This document shows positions 25,391 through 33,845 of a stretch of 34,318 bases of DNA, piece after piece. The DNA is from an uncultured Planctomycetaceae bacterium. Its GTDB lineage: Bacteria > Planctomycetota > Planctomycetia > Planctomycetales > Planctomycetaceae. Within the stretch, counting starts at the first letter, position 1; every line of letters starts with the position of its first letter. The notes beneath the pieces were generated by a model. That model had not been told where the DNA came from. It did no database searches and saw only the letters and a program-made list of their open reading frames with translations. The DNA lies in assembly GCA_903861195.1 (NCBI GenBank), contig CAIOTJ010000061.1, positions 1 to 34,318 on the forward strand. The letters run 5' to 3'. A program made the position numbers and the translations under genes.

Positions 25391-26119
25391 ATGTCCGAGA
25401 CCATCAAGATGCCCCAGACCCACCTCGCCTCGCTGGCCGTGGCCAAGGCGTACTCCAAGGGGGAACATCGCATCCCCGTGTTGCGGGGAGTTGATTTCCA
25501 GGTCCGCCGGGGCGAATTTGTCTCGATCATCGGCCAGTCGGGCTCGGGAAAGAGCACGCTGCTGCATCTGCTGGGGCTGCTCGATTCTCCCGACGTGGGT
25601 GAAGTGCAATTGTATGGCCATCGCATTGATGACCTGCCCGCCCGCTCACGCGATGAACTCCGCAACCGGGTGTTTGGATTCATCTTCCAGTTCTATCATC
25701 TGCTCCCTGAACTGAGCGTGCTGGAAAATGTGCTCGCTCCGGTGATGATCCGCCACACCCTGTGGGATTATTGGCGACACCGCAGCGCGTTCCGCGATCA
25801 GGCGGCCGAACTGCTCGGCAAGGTCGGGCTCGGGCACCGCCTGACTCACCGCCCCAGCGAACTCTCGGGGGGCGAGATGCAGCGGGCCGCCATCGCCCGC
25901 GCCCTCATGGGCAGCCCCGAAGTCCTGCTGGCCGACGAGCCGACCGGCAATCTCGACGCCAAGACCGGAGCCGAGATCATGGAGTTGCTGACCTCGCTGA
26001 ACGCCCAGAACGAATTGACCATCATCATGGTCACCCACGACGAAGCGATCGCCCAGCGGGCCCATCGGACCGTCCGGCTTGCCGAGGGGCGGCTTGAGGC
26101 CTGGGGCGAGGCGGCCTGA
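25391..26119 (+). CDS. lolD: LolD-type ABC transporter ATP-binding protein
   Basis: This is a 242-residue ATPase with all ABC motifs. Walker A is GQSGSGKST with K54, the Q-loop is IFQFYHLLPEL, the signature is LSGGEMQR, Walker B is VLLADEPTGNLD, and the H-loop is MVTHDE. The phrases FYHLLPELSVLENV and GNLD(A)KTG are typical of the LolD/MacB/FtsE group rather than of sugar or amino-acid importers. It sits directly after the LolC/E-type permease, so it very likely powers lipoprotein release from the inner membrane. A related export task such as MacB-like is possible. ATG 25391 is preferred, with GAGG ten bases upstream; an earlier in-frame start would add 25 unconserved residues. Confidence 0.92.
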   Translation: MSETIKMPQTHLASLAVAKAYSKGEHRIPVLRGVDFQVRRGEFVSIIGQSGSGKSTLLHLLGLLDSPDVGEVQLYGHRIDDLPARSRDELRNRVFGFIFQFYHLLPELSVLENVLAPVMIRHTLWDYWRHRSAFRDQAAELLGKVGLGHRLTHRPSELSGGEMQRAAIARALMGSPEVLLADEPTGNLDAKTGAEIMELLTSLNAQNELTIIMVTHDEAIAQRAHRTVRLAEGRLEAWGEAA

Positions 26120-26444
26120 CCAGGTCGCCAGTCCTTCCGGCTCCACAGCCCTCGCGGCCACCGCCGCTCCCGGGAATGTCCCCCCGGACTTCCGGTAGAA
26201 ATTCACTCCCGGAACTCGCACGATCTCCCCCGAGTCGCCACAATGGGGTTGCGTCGAGGTCCACCCCCAGCCGGCCTACAAGCCGTGACGGTGAGGGCCA
26301 ACCGCGAAACACGCGGCTCGACGTTTCCCAGTGCCGGACTGTGTGCCGCTGCTGTCATCTGTCCTCCCTCTTCCTCACCCACAACCTCCCCGATTCCCTC
26401 CGATTTCCCGGCCGGGTTTGCGAGGCGAACTGGATCTTTCCGCC
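26120..26444. other. Intergenic region before the aminotransferase gene
   Basis: This is 325 bases between the LolD-type ATPase and the aminotransferase. No gene and no clear terminator are seen. CACAAT (26239-26244) is the only -10-like hexamer I noticed, and it has no good -35. The right part is C/T-rich. Confidence 0.5.
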
Positions 26445-27302
26445 ATGACCAAGGTCTACATCTGCGGCAAACTTGTCGACAAAGCTGATGCCGTCGTCAG
26501 TGTCTTCGATCACGGGTTGCTCTACGGCGACGGGGTGTTCGAGGGAATCCGGGTGTACAGTGGAAAGGTCTTCCTGATCGACGAACATGTCGAGCGGCTC
26601 TACGAGAGTGCCGAGGCGATTCGCCTGGAAATCCCCATGACCCGCGCCGCGATGGCGCAGGCGCTGAATGAGACCGTGGCGGCGAACGGCATCCGCGATG
26701 GCTACATCCGCCTCGTGGTCACCCGCGGCGCCGGGACGCTGGGGCTCGACCCCAAGAAGACCTCGGATCCCCAGGTGATCATCATCGCCGATTCGATCGC
26801 CCTGTATCCGTCCGAGATGTATCAGGAGGGGCTGAAGCTCATCACCGCCAGCACGCTGCGGAACCATCCCCAGGCTCTCTCGCCCCGCATCAAGTCACTT
26901 AACTACCTCAACAACATCCTCGCCAAGATCGAGGGGGCCGACGCCGGCTGTGTCGAGGCGGTCATGATGAACCACCTCGGGCACGTCGCCGAATGCACGG
27001 GCGACAACATCTTCCTCGTGAAGAACGGTGTGATCAGCACCCCCGGGACCGATGCCGGCATTCTCGAAGGCATCACCCGCAACTGTGTGATCAAGCTGGC
27101 CCGTGAGGCCGGCTATGAGGTGCGCGAGAAGACCCTCATCCGACACGATATCTACGTGGCCGATGAATGTTTCCTCACCGGCACCGCCGCCGAAGTCATT
27201 CCCGCCACCAGCCTCGATGGAAGGCTGATCGGCGACGGCAAGCCCGGCCCAGTCACCAAAAACCTGCTGGAACGATTCCACAAGTTCGTACGCAACCATT
27301 AG
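26445..27302 (+). CDS. ilvE: Class IV aminotransferase, probably branched-chain
   Basis: This is a 285-residue PLP enzyme of fold type IV that transfers amino groups between glutamate and branched-chain 2-oxo acids. Family marks are VSVFDHGLLYGDGVFEGIRV at the N-terminus, the catalytic lysine K150 in SPRIKSLNYLNNI, CTGDNIFLVKNG, GITRNCVIKLA and the phosphate-binding FLTGTAAEVIPAT. The last motif and the GDGVFEGIR start fit IlvE of the short archaeal/bacterial type. D-amino-acid transaminase or aminodeoxychorismate lyase are alternatives within the same fold, but the full set of motifs favours IlvE. ATG 26445 is the first start consistent with the family, and its Shine-Dalgarno site is weak. 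The gene stands alone; neighbouring genes are not amino-acid genes. Confidence 0.9.
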   Translation: MTKVYICGKLVDKADAVVSVFDHGLLYGDGVFEGIRVYSGKVFLIDEHVERLYESAEAIRLEIPMTRAAMAQALNETVAANGIRDGYIRLVVTRGAGTLGLDPKKTSDPQVIIIADSIALYPSEMYQEGLKLITASTLRNHPQALSPRIKSLNYLNNILAKIEGADAGCVEAVMMNHLGHVAECTGDNIFLVKNGVISTPGTDAGILEGITRNCVIKLAREAGYEVREKTLIRHDIYVADECFLTGTAAEVIPATSLDGRLIGDGKPGPVTKNLLERFHKFVRNH

Positions 27303-27504
27303 TCCTCGCGACTTCCCTTGCCCTCTGGATGGCGAGGATTGGCCGTCCCGTATTGCATCGCGCCAGTTTCTAGATCGGGCTGCGGTCGAAGGGGCTGCCG
27401 GTAATTCCGGGATTTTCGGTTGACGGCTCACCGTCTCGCCGGGAAAGTCGAGTGGCCGGGCATCTGCGCCCGGCCTCCCGTGCTGTTCCCCCGAGGTTGA
27501 TGCA

Positions 27505-29181
27505 ATGCGTCGTCTGCTCTGCGCGTGTCTGTGGCTGCTGGTCGGTCTGCTCGTCCCGGCACGTTCCGCCCGGAGTGAATTGAAGCCCGAGCAGGTCGGG
27601 GTCATCGCCAGTGCCCGGGGCCGGGAATCCGCCGACCTGGCCCGCCATTACATGCAGGCCCGAGGGATTCCCGCCGAAAACCTGCTGGTCCTTGATGTTT
27701 CGAACAACGCCGTCGTTCCCCGGCAGTTCTGGGAGACCAAGCTCCGACCCGCGGTCCGCAAGTGGTTGCAGTCAGAGGGGCGGCAGGGGCGCATCCGTTG
27801 TCTCGTCACCCTGTGGGATATCCCGCTCAAGATCGGGCCGGTCGACGCCAAATCGTCCCGCGGAATCGCTGTGGCGGAGGGGCTGCAGGCATCCCGCGCC
27901 GACCTGCAGAGACGGCTGCGGGTGGTGTTGGGCGAATTCAATTCCCTGCTGGACCCCAACGCCCGTCCGTTGGAGCCCTTTCCGGAAGGTGCCGACGCTG
28001 CCACGCTGGGCAAGGCCCTCAACGAGCCGTTCCAAAAGGCGCTCAAGAATGTGCGCGAACTGGCGGCCAAGTCGCCCGGAACACCGGCGGTCAAGCGGGC
28101 CGAGGCGCAGCTCGATCGCGACTATACCCTCGCCTTGGGAGTCGCCGGCTCGCTGCAATTGCTAGATCAACAACTGCAACAGAACGCCGCCCCCAAGACG
28201 CTGCTGCTTCAAGATCTCGAGCGGAAACGGGCCGAGTTGGCTGGGTTGGCCCTCGCGGTCCAGGCGCTGCAGCAGCTTCCCGAAAGCCCCGAACGGGATG
28301 AGCTGATCATCGCGCAGCGGATTCTCATGGAGGGACTGCTGGGGGCGTACAACTGGGTCTCCCAGCAGGCCGAGTTGTGGAAGAAGAACGAAACCACCGC
28401 CAGCTTCGACAGTGAACTTTCCCTGGTGTTGTGGGCCGACCACCCCCTGCTGCGCTGGATCCCCAATCCACTCAACCACACCCAGGGGCTTGCCGGACGC
28501 GCCCTGCCGCCGACGCTCATCGTCTCCCGGCTGGATGGACCCAGCGTCGAAATCGCCAAGCGGCTGGTCAACGACGCGCTGGCGGTGGAGAAAGAAGGAC
28601 TGACTGGCACGATCTATATCGACGCCCGGGGAATCAAGGCCAGCACCGGGCCGGGCTCGTACGGCGACTACGACCAGTCGCTCCGCGAGCTGGCCAAGTT
28701 GCTGCGCGAGAAGTCGGCCCTCCCCGTCACCTTCGACGACCAGCAGGAACTGTTCCAGAAGGGAGACTGTCCCGAGGCGGCCCTCTACTGCGGTTGGTAT
28801 TCGCTGGGGAAATATGTGCCAGCCTTCGAATGGAAACGGGGAGCGGTCGGTTACCACATCGCCAGCAGCGAGGCCGTCACGCTGCGCGATCCCAAAAGCG
28901 AGGTCTGGTGCAAACGCATGCTCGACGAAGGGGTCGCCGTCACCCTTGGCCCCACTTTCGAACCGTACCTCGTCGCCTTTCCCCGTCCGGCCGAGTTCTT
29001 TCCCCTGCTCATGACCGGCAAGCTCTGCCTGGGAGAGGTCTTCGCCCTCACCAATCCCCTGCAGTCGTGGGCCATCACGCTGGTGGGGGATCCGCTGTAC
29101 AATCCGTTCCGCGCCAAGCCGGCCCTGCAGGTCGAGGACCTGCCCGCTCCCCTGCAATTGTTGATTCCGGCCGATCCCTGA
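27505..29181 (+). CDS. Exported TIGR03790 family protein
   Basis: This is a 558-residue protein with a signal peptide (about 1-23, MRRLLCACLWLLVGLLVPA). The N-terminal part after it matches TIGR03790: VGVIASARGRESADLARHYM, ARGIPAENLLVLDVS, then IRCLVTLWDIPLKIG. A charged helical stretch (about 130-290) with AELAGLALAVQALQQLPESP separates it from the second half. That half resumes the family pattern with LSLVLWADHPLLRWIPNP, GLTGTIYIDARGI, CPEAALYCGWYSLGKYV and GAVGYHIASSEAVTLR, and ends SWAITLVGDPLYNPFRAKP. The helical insert is longer than I would expect for the family. The function is unknown; an extracellular role is likely. GAGG lies eight bases before ATG 27505. It is the first gene of a probable operon with the TIM-barrel and CehA-type genes. 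Confidence 0.85.
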   Translation: MRRLLCACLWLLVGLLVPARSARSELKPEQVGVIASARGRESADLARHYMQARGIPAENLLVLDVSNNAVVPRQFWETKLRPAVRKWLQSEGRQGRIRCLVTLWDIPLKIGPVDAKSSRGIAVAEGLQASRADLQRRLRVVLGEFNSLLDPNARPLEPFPEGADAATLGKALNEPFQKALKNVRELAAKSPGTPAVKRAEAQLDRDYTLALGVAGSLQLLDQQLQQNAAPKTLLLQDLERKRAELAGLALAVQALQQLPESPERDELIIAQRILMEGLLGAYNWVSQQAELWKKNETTASFDSELSLVLWADHPLLRWIPNPLNHTQGLAGRALPPTLIVSRLDGPSVEIAKRLVNDALAVEKEGLTGTIYIDARGIKASTGPGSYGDYDQSLRELAKLLREKSALPVTFDDQQELFQKGDCPEAALYCGWYSLGKYVPAFEWKRGAVGYHIASSEAVTLRDPKSEVWCKRMLDEGVAVTLGPTFEPYLVAFPRPAEFFPLLMTGKLCLGEVFALTNPLQSWAITLVGDPLYNPFRAKPALQVEDLPAPLQLLIPADP

Positions 29182-29200
29182 AGCATCGGCCAGCTCCACG

Positions 29201-29232
29201 AGTCTGTGCCTTCCCTCAGACTGTCCCTTTTT
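29201..29232 (+). terminator. Weak terminator-like hairpin after the TIGR03790 gene
   Basis: AGTCTG (29201-29206) pairs with CAGACT (29217-29222), with a ten-base loop, and TTTTT (29228-29232) follows after GTCCC. The stem is short, so it would at most attenuate transcription into the next gene, which starts at 29246. Confidence 0.35.
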
Positions 29233-29245
29233 GTGTGAGTTGCTG

Positions 29246-30202
29246 ATGTCTGTCTCGTCGACGCGTCGTGGTTTTCTGCAGTCGGGAAGCGCCCTCGCGG
29301 GAGCGGCCCTGGTCGCCGGAACACAGCCCGCCCCCGCCCAGGACCGGCCCGGGGCCCCCCCCGCCCGGTTTCACTTCTGCCTCAACACCAGCACCATCCG
29401 CGAGCAGAAAGTCGGCATCGTGCGGGAGATCGAGATCGCCCGTGAGGCGGGGTACGATGCGATCGAGCCCTGGATGGACACCCTGCACCAGTACGTGGCC
29501 GACGGCGGATCGCTGTCCGACCTGAAGAAACGCCTGCTGGATGCCGGGCTGGTGGTCCCCAGTGCCATCGGCTTCGCGCACTGGATCGTCGATGATGCCG
29601 ACGCCCGCAAGCAGGGGCTCGAAACCGCCCGGCGCGACATGGACCTGCTGGCCCAGATTGGCGGCCAGCGGATTGCCGCCCCGCCGGTCGGTGCCCAGGA
29701 CAAGCCCGGCCCCGATCTGGCCACCATCAGCCAGCGCTACCGCGTCCTGCTCGAACTGGGGGACCAGTTGGGAGTCATTCCCCAGTGTGAAGTCTGGGGC
29801 TTCTCGAAAACCCTCTCGAAACTCTCCGAGACCGCCTACACAGTGATTGGGGCCAACCATCCCAAGGCCTGCCTGCTGGCCGATGTGTACCACCTCCACA
29901 AGGGAGGCTCGGGGTTTGACGGCGTGCGGTTGCTCTCGGGGCTCGGGATGCAGGTCTTTCACCTCAACGACTATCCCGCCCAGCCCGGCCCCGAACAGAT
30001 CAACGATTCGCACCGGGTCTTCCCGGGAGATGGCGTCGCCCCCCTCGTGCCGTTATTGCGCACGCTGCGCACCGTGGGCTTCTCGGGCTTCCTGTCGCTC
30101 GAATTGTTCAACCGCGAGTACTGGAAGCAAGACCCCTTGCAGGTCGCCCAGACCGGCCTGCGAAAAATGCGGGCCGTTGCCCAGCAGGCCGAGTCGGCTT
30201 GA
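29246..30202 (+). CDS. Exported sugar phosphate isomerase/epimerase-like TIM-barrel protein
   Basis: This is a 318-residue protein of the xylose-isomerase-like (AP endonuclease 2) TIM-barrel superfamily. It begins with a Tat signal, STRRGFLQSGSALAGAALVA, so it is exported folded. The barrel has the usual metal-ligand positions: EPWMD and later QCEVWGF (Glu), LLADVYHLHKGG (Asp/His), FHLNDYP (His/Asp) and FLSLELFN (Glu). A divalent-metal sugar epimerase or isomerase is therefore likely. Such exported barrels are common in planctomycetes, where they occur beside sugar dehydrogenases or DUF1080 proteins. The exact reaction cannot be read from the sequence. ATG 29246 is set by the Tat motif; Shine-Dalgarno support is weak. 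The next gene starts 15 bases after its stop. Confidence 0.88.
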   Translation: MSVSSTRRGFLQSGSALAGAALVAGTQPAPAQDRPGAPPARFHFCLNTSTIREQKVGIVREIEIAREAGYDAIEPWMDTLHQYVADGGSLSDLKKRLLDAGLVVPSAIGFAHWIVDDADARKQGLETARRDMDLLAQIGGQRIAAPPVGAQDKPGPDLATISQRYRVLLELGDQLGVIPQCEVWGFSKTLSKLSETAYTVIGANHPKACLLADVYHLHKGGSGFDGVRLLSGLGMQVFHLNDYPAQPGPEQINDSHRVFPGDGVAPLVPLLRTLRTVGFSGFLSLELFNREYWKQDPLQVAQTGLRKMRAVAQQAESA

Positions 30203-30217
30203 GTTCCCGTTGTCCCT

Positions 30218-31957
30218 ATGTCCCCTCAACGCCGATTGCGCATGCCGTTTTCGCTCGGGCCTCTTCGCCGTTTCCTTCCCCCCTGCGGACCCACCCCGCG
30301 TGCCGCCCGGCACTGTTCCCTCGGGCTGCTGCTGGTTCTGTGGTGTCTGTGCGCGACAGCACCCCTCCGGGCGGCGGAACTGACTGGCCGGGTGGTGGAT
30401 GCCGACACGGGACACCCACTCCCCGCCCGGGTCTACCTGCGGACCGCCGCGGGAGAGGACCTGTTCGTCGAGTCCGCCCGTGCCGAAGGCTCGGCATTCC
30501 GCTACGAAGAGCAGTGGGTCCCCCTGGAAGGATCCAGCGACCGGCATACCACCGTCTCGGCTCATCCCTGGCGGGTCGACCTGCCGGCCGGTGAGATCAC
30601 CGTCGAAATCGAACGTGGCAAAGAGTACCGCCCGCTGCGGGAGGTGTTTACCGCAGGCGATCAACCGCTTCAGAAGACCTGGCGGTTGCAACGCTGGGTG
30701 AATGCGTCGGCCCGCGGCTGGTACTCGGGCGAAACGCACGTGCATCGACGTCTGGTCGAACTCCCCAACGTGATGCTGGCCGAAGATCTGAATGTCGCGT
30801 TCCCGGTCACCTTCTGGACGGTCACGTCGAAAGACGCCCCCAATTTGCTGCCGTCACCGTTGCGGCGGCAGGGGCTCTCGCCGTTTGGTCCCCGGGAAGA
30901 TCGTGGCACCGATCCGATCCGGGTCGACAACAGTCACGTGATCGTCCCGCGCAACACCGAGTACGAGATCTTCAACGTCAACGGGAAGCCGCACACGCTG
31001 GGGGCGATGTTCGTCCTCAATCACCGCTCGGCCTTCACCGCGCTGGCACCCCCAGTCAGTCCCATCGCCCGCCAGGCGCATGCCGAGGGAGCTCTGCTCG
31101 ACCTCGACAAGCACAACTGGCCCTGGTCGCTGATGCTGGTTCCCGTCGCGAAAATCGACTTGTTCGAACTCTCGAACAACAGTGTCTGGCGGACGAAATT
31201 CGGCTTTCGCCAGGCCCCCGCCCAACTCCCCGACTGGCTTCGGGTCGAGCAAGACAGCCCCACCACTTTCACCGAGTGGGGCTGGCTGAATCACGGCTGG
31301 AAGCACTGGTACGCTCTGCTCAACTGCGGGTTCGAGATCGCCCCCACGGCGGGAACCGCGTCGGGAGTCCACCCGGTTCCACTGGGTCACAGCCGGGTGT
31401 ACGTGCACACGGGAGAACAGTTCGACCTCGAGTCGTGGTGGCAGGGGCTGAAGGGGGGACGCAGTTTCGTTACAACGGGCCCCATGCTGTTCGCCACCCT
31501 CGCAAACCAGCTTCCCGGCGAGCGATTCGAAGTGCCGACCGGGCCCCACGAGTTTGAGCTGAACATCGAGACCATCAGCGAGCAGCCCGTCAGCGCACTG
31601 GAGGTGCTGGTTGGGGGTGATGTGGTGGACCGCACGGTGCCCGACTTGGAACGCACTTCGACCGGCGCTTGGCGCGGTACCTGGCGGCCCCGGGTGAGTG
31701 TGCCGGAATCGACTTGGGTCGCCGTCCGGTCCGTCGAACCGCGCGACGGGGGGCGGCGACGCTTCGCGCACACCGCTTCGTGGTACATTCGCGTCGGCGG
31801 GAAAGCTCCCCGGCCCCGTCGGCAGGAAGTGCAGTATTTTGTCGAGCAGGTCTCGGCCGAGCTGGAACGCAACCGCGGCATCCTCTCGGCCGAGGCGTTG
31901 ACCGAGTTTGAACAGGCCCGCGATGTGTACCGGGCTTTGCTCGAACGGGCGCGTTGA
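30218..31957 (+). CDS. Exported CehA/McbA-type metallohydrolase
   Basis: This is a 579-residue protein. A long basic N-terminus leads into a signal peptide (about 30-52, SLGLLLVLWCLCATAPLRAA). Next is a carboxypeptidase-regulatory-like domain (about 54-140, AELTGRVVDADTGHPLPARV). The main domain opens GWYSGETHVHRRL, the His-x-His metal motif of the CehA/McbA (PHP-superfamily) hydrolases named after carbaryl esterases. Histidines later in the chain (for example in LGHSRVYVHTGEQFDL, and in the nearby HYALLNCGF-like region) may complete the site. It probably cleaves esters or phosphoesters outside the cytoplasm; the substrate is unknown. ATG 30218 is chosen, but no Shine-Dalgarno site is visible and ATG 30242 is possible. 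It lies 15 bases after the TIM-barrel stop, so it is probably co-transcribed. Confidence 0.85.
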   Translation: MSPQRRLRMPFSLGPLRRFLPPCGPTPRAARHCSLGLLLVLWCLCATAPLRAAELTGRVVDADTGHPLPARVYLRTAAGEDLFVESARAEGSAFRYEEQWVPLEGSSDRHTTVSAHPWRVDLPAGEITVEIERGKEYRPLREVFTAGDQPLQKTWRLQRWVNASARGWYSGETHVHRRLVELPNVMLAEDLNVAFPVTFWTVTSKDAPNLLPSPLRRQGLSPFGPREDRGTDPIRVDNSHVIVPRNTEYEIFNVNGKPHTLGAMFVLNHRSAFTALAPPVSPIARQAHAEGALLDLDKHNWPWSLMLVPVAKIDLFELSNNSVWRTKFGFRQAPAQLPDWLRVEQDSPTTFTEWGWLNHGWKHWYALLNCGFEIAPTAGTASGVHPVPLGHSRVYVHTGEQFDLESWWQGLKGGRSFVTTGPMLFATLANQLPGERFEVPTGPHEFELNIETISEQPVSALEVLVGGDVVDRTVPDLERTSTGAWRGTWRPRVSVPESTWVAVRSVEPRDGGRRRFAHTASWYIRVGGKAPRPRRQEVQYFVEQVSAELERNRGILSAEALTEFEQARDVYRALLERAR

Positions 31958-32116
31958 ACGCTGCGGAAGCAGTCGTTGTGAAGGACACCATTCAACGGCG
32001 GTGCGGATGTGGCTTGTGTTCAAAGGATGACGGGAACGATGTCTGTCGGGGACCTCTGTCGAGTGGGGAATGCGGCTTTCGAGAACCACGGTTTTGGGAC
32101 CAGGAAGGAACAAGCG

Positions 32117-33298
32117 ATGATCGGCTGGCGGACTCGGGTGGGGTGTCTGGCGCTCGTGTGGGTCTGTTCCCTGGTGGCGATCGCGGCCGAGCGGAACACC
32201 GGTCCCTGGAATATGACCGAGTTGAAGCAGACCCCGACGGCCACCTTCGGCGAAGCCGAGGGTTTGGTACAGCCTGTCTACTACGCCGGCGAGCCTTATC
32301 AAAACCATCCGACCCGGGTCTTCGCCTGGTACGGTCGCCCGAAAGGTGATGGACCATTCCCCGGCGTGGTGCTGGTGCATGGCGGAGGGGGCAAGGCGTT
32401 CCGTGAATGGGCCCAGCACTGGGCCGACCGGGGTTATGCCGCCCTGGCGATGGACCTGGCCGGGCACGGCCCGAATGGTCGCCTCCCCGACGGCGGGCCC
32501 GACCAGGGAGACGATACGAAATTCCGCCCGTTCGACGACAAGACCCTGCGCGACATGTGGACCTACCACGCGGTCGCGGCGGTGGTGCGGGGCCATTCGC
32601 TGCTCGCCGCTCAGCCTGGGGTCGACCGCGACCGCATTGGAATTACCGGGATCAGTTGGGGGGGCTACCTCACCTGCATCGTCACGGGGATTGACGACCG
32701 GCTCAAGGGCTCGGTGCCGGTCTATGGCTGCGGGTATCTGGCCGACAACAGTGTCTGGCTGGAACCGCGGTTCCAGCCGATGTCGGCCGAGCAGCGGGCC
32801 CAGTGGGTCCGGCTGTTCGATCCCTCGCAATACCTGGCGGGGGTGACCTGTCCCATTCTGTTTCTCAACGGCACCAACGACTTCGCCTATCCGCTCGACA
32901 GCTATCGTAAGTCGTATTCACTGGTCCCGGAAAAGCAGCGGATGGTGGCGGTCGTTCCCCGGCTGCCGCACGGACACATCTGGACGTTTCCCGAGGTCGA
33001 TCTGTTTCTCGACAGCCAGTTGCGGGAGGGAACCGGTCTGGCCCAGCTAAGCGCGTTGAAGACCGAAGGGAGCCTGGCTTCGGCAACTGTGAAGAGCCCG
33101 TCTGAGCTGCGCGAGGCGCTGCTGCACTACACAACCGATGGCGGCGCCTGGCAGAACCGCGAGTGGAAATCGCTGCCCGCGAAGATCGACGGAGAGACCA
33201 TCTCGGCCGAACTCCCCGGCACCGGCCCGCTGGTTTATTACCTGGCGGTCAAAGACGCTCGGGGAGTGACGGTCAGTACCGCCCATGCCGAACGGTGA
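32117..33298 (+). CDS. Exported alpha/beta hydrolase, acetyl-xylan-esterase-like
   Basis: This is a 393-residue protein with a signal peptide (about 6-24, VGCLALVWVCSLVAIAA). The alpha/beta-hydrolase core shows the oxyanion turn VVLVHGGGGKAF, the nucleophile elbow GISWGGYL with S180, the acid D255 in LNGTNDFAYPL and the histidine in PHGHIW (H285 or H287), so the triad is complete. The pattern is close to planctomycete acetyl xylan esterase/dienelactone-hydrolase-like proteins that act on carbohydrate esters. The last 90 residues or so (TEGSLASATVKSPSELREAL onward) form a small beta domain, as in some of these proteins. ATG 32117 has AAGGA seven bases upstream. It lies 159 bases after the CehA-type gene and may have its own promoter. 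Confidence 0.9.
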   Translation: MIGWRTRVGCLALVWVCSLVAIAAERNTGPWNMTELKQTPTATFGEAEGLVQPVYYAGEPYQNHPTRVFAWYGRPKGDGPFPGVVLVHGGGGKAFREWAQHWADRGYAALAMDLAGHGPNGRLPDGGPDQGDDTKFRPFDDKTLRDMWTYHAVAAVVRGHSLLAAQPGVDRDRIGITGISWGGYLTCIVTGIDDRLKGSVPVYGCGYLADNSVWLEPRFQPMSAEQRAQWVRLFDPSQYLAGVTCPILFLNGTNDFAYPLDSYRKSYSLVPEKQRMVAVVPRLPHGHIWTFPEVDLFLDSQLREGTGLAQLSALKTEGSLASATVKSPSELREALLHYTTDGGAWQNREWKSLPAKIDGETISAELPGTGPLVYYLAVKDARGVTVSTAHAER

Positions 33299-33428
33299 AC
33301 GGGACTGATCCCAACCATTCGCTGGTGAACCGGGTCTGCGCTAACCCTCAATGCCACTTTGTGCGAGTGAATCGACCATCCATTCGAGCCGGGCGGATGG
33401 GCCTGGTCGACAGGCCGGAGAACACCCG

Positions 33429-33845
33429 ATGCCAGTACCAGATCGACCACCGACGCAAGGAAGCTTGCTGAAAACCATCCTGGTCTTCCTCGCCGGTCTG
33501 GGAATTGGTGCGATCGGAGGAGACTGGGCACGTTTTCTGTCTGGACTCGCTCCCGAATACAACTCAGCCACAGCGATTTCTGAAATCACTGCATTTGTCG
33601 AGAAGAACAGGGTCTGGCCAACCTCATGGCAGGCTCTTGGCAGGCAGCCATTGGACCGGGTCAAGGTTGACTGGTCTGTGGAGATCCACAGCTGTGATCG
33701 CCATGACGTGATGATGTCTGTGGCCCCGGAGACAGGCGGCTTCTTTACGTATCCGCATTCAGAAAGGCAACTGGGAGATCTCTGGAAGGTGGTCTTGAAG
33801 ATTCAGACGGATCAGGCCTGCGACACGGTGAAGGCGCGCCGGTGA
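33429..33845 (+). CDS. Small membrane-anchored protein of unknown function
   Basis: This is a 138-residue protein. About 14 polar residues come first, then one transmembrane helix (about 15-30, TILVFLAGLGIGAIGG), then an extracytoplasmic domain of about 105 residues. The segment SEITAFVEKNRVWPTSWQAL resembles a motif I recall from small planctomycete proteins with an N-terminal anchor and a Trp-Pro-x-Ser/Thr-Trp-x-x-Leu phrase. I do not know a function for them. GGAG (33417-33420) lies eight bases before ATG 33429, and an earlier in-frame start at 33351 lacks such a site. The codon use is less GC-biased than in the neighbours. Confidence 0.7.
   Translation: MPVPDRPPTQGSLLKTILVFLAGLGIGAIGGDWARFLSGLAPEYNSATAISEITAFVEKNRVWPTSWQALGRQPLDRVKVDWSVEIHSCDRHDVMMSVAPETGGFFTYPHSERQLGDLWKVVLKIQTDQACDTVKARR

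Noticed and set aside
30854-32830. A 658-codon open frame on the minus strand, antisense to the CehA-type and esterase genes
   Set aside because: It lies entirely opposite genes with clear motifs and signal peptides. Its translation is rich in Arg, Gly, Pro and His without any domain. High GC at third positions keeps antisense frames open.
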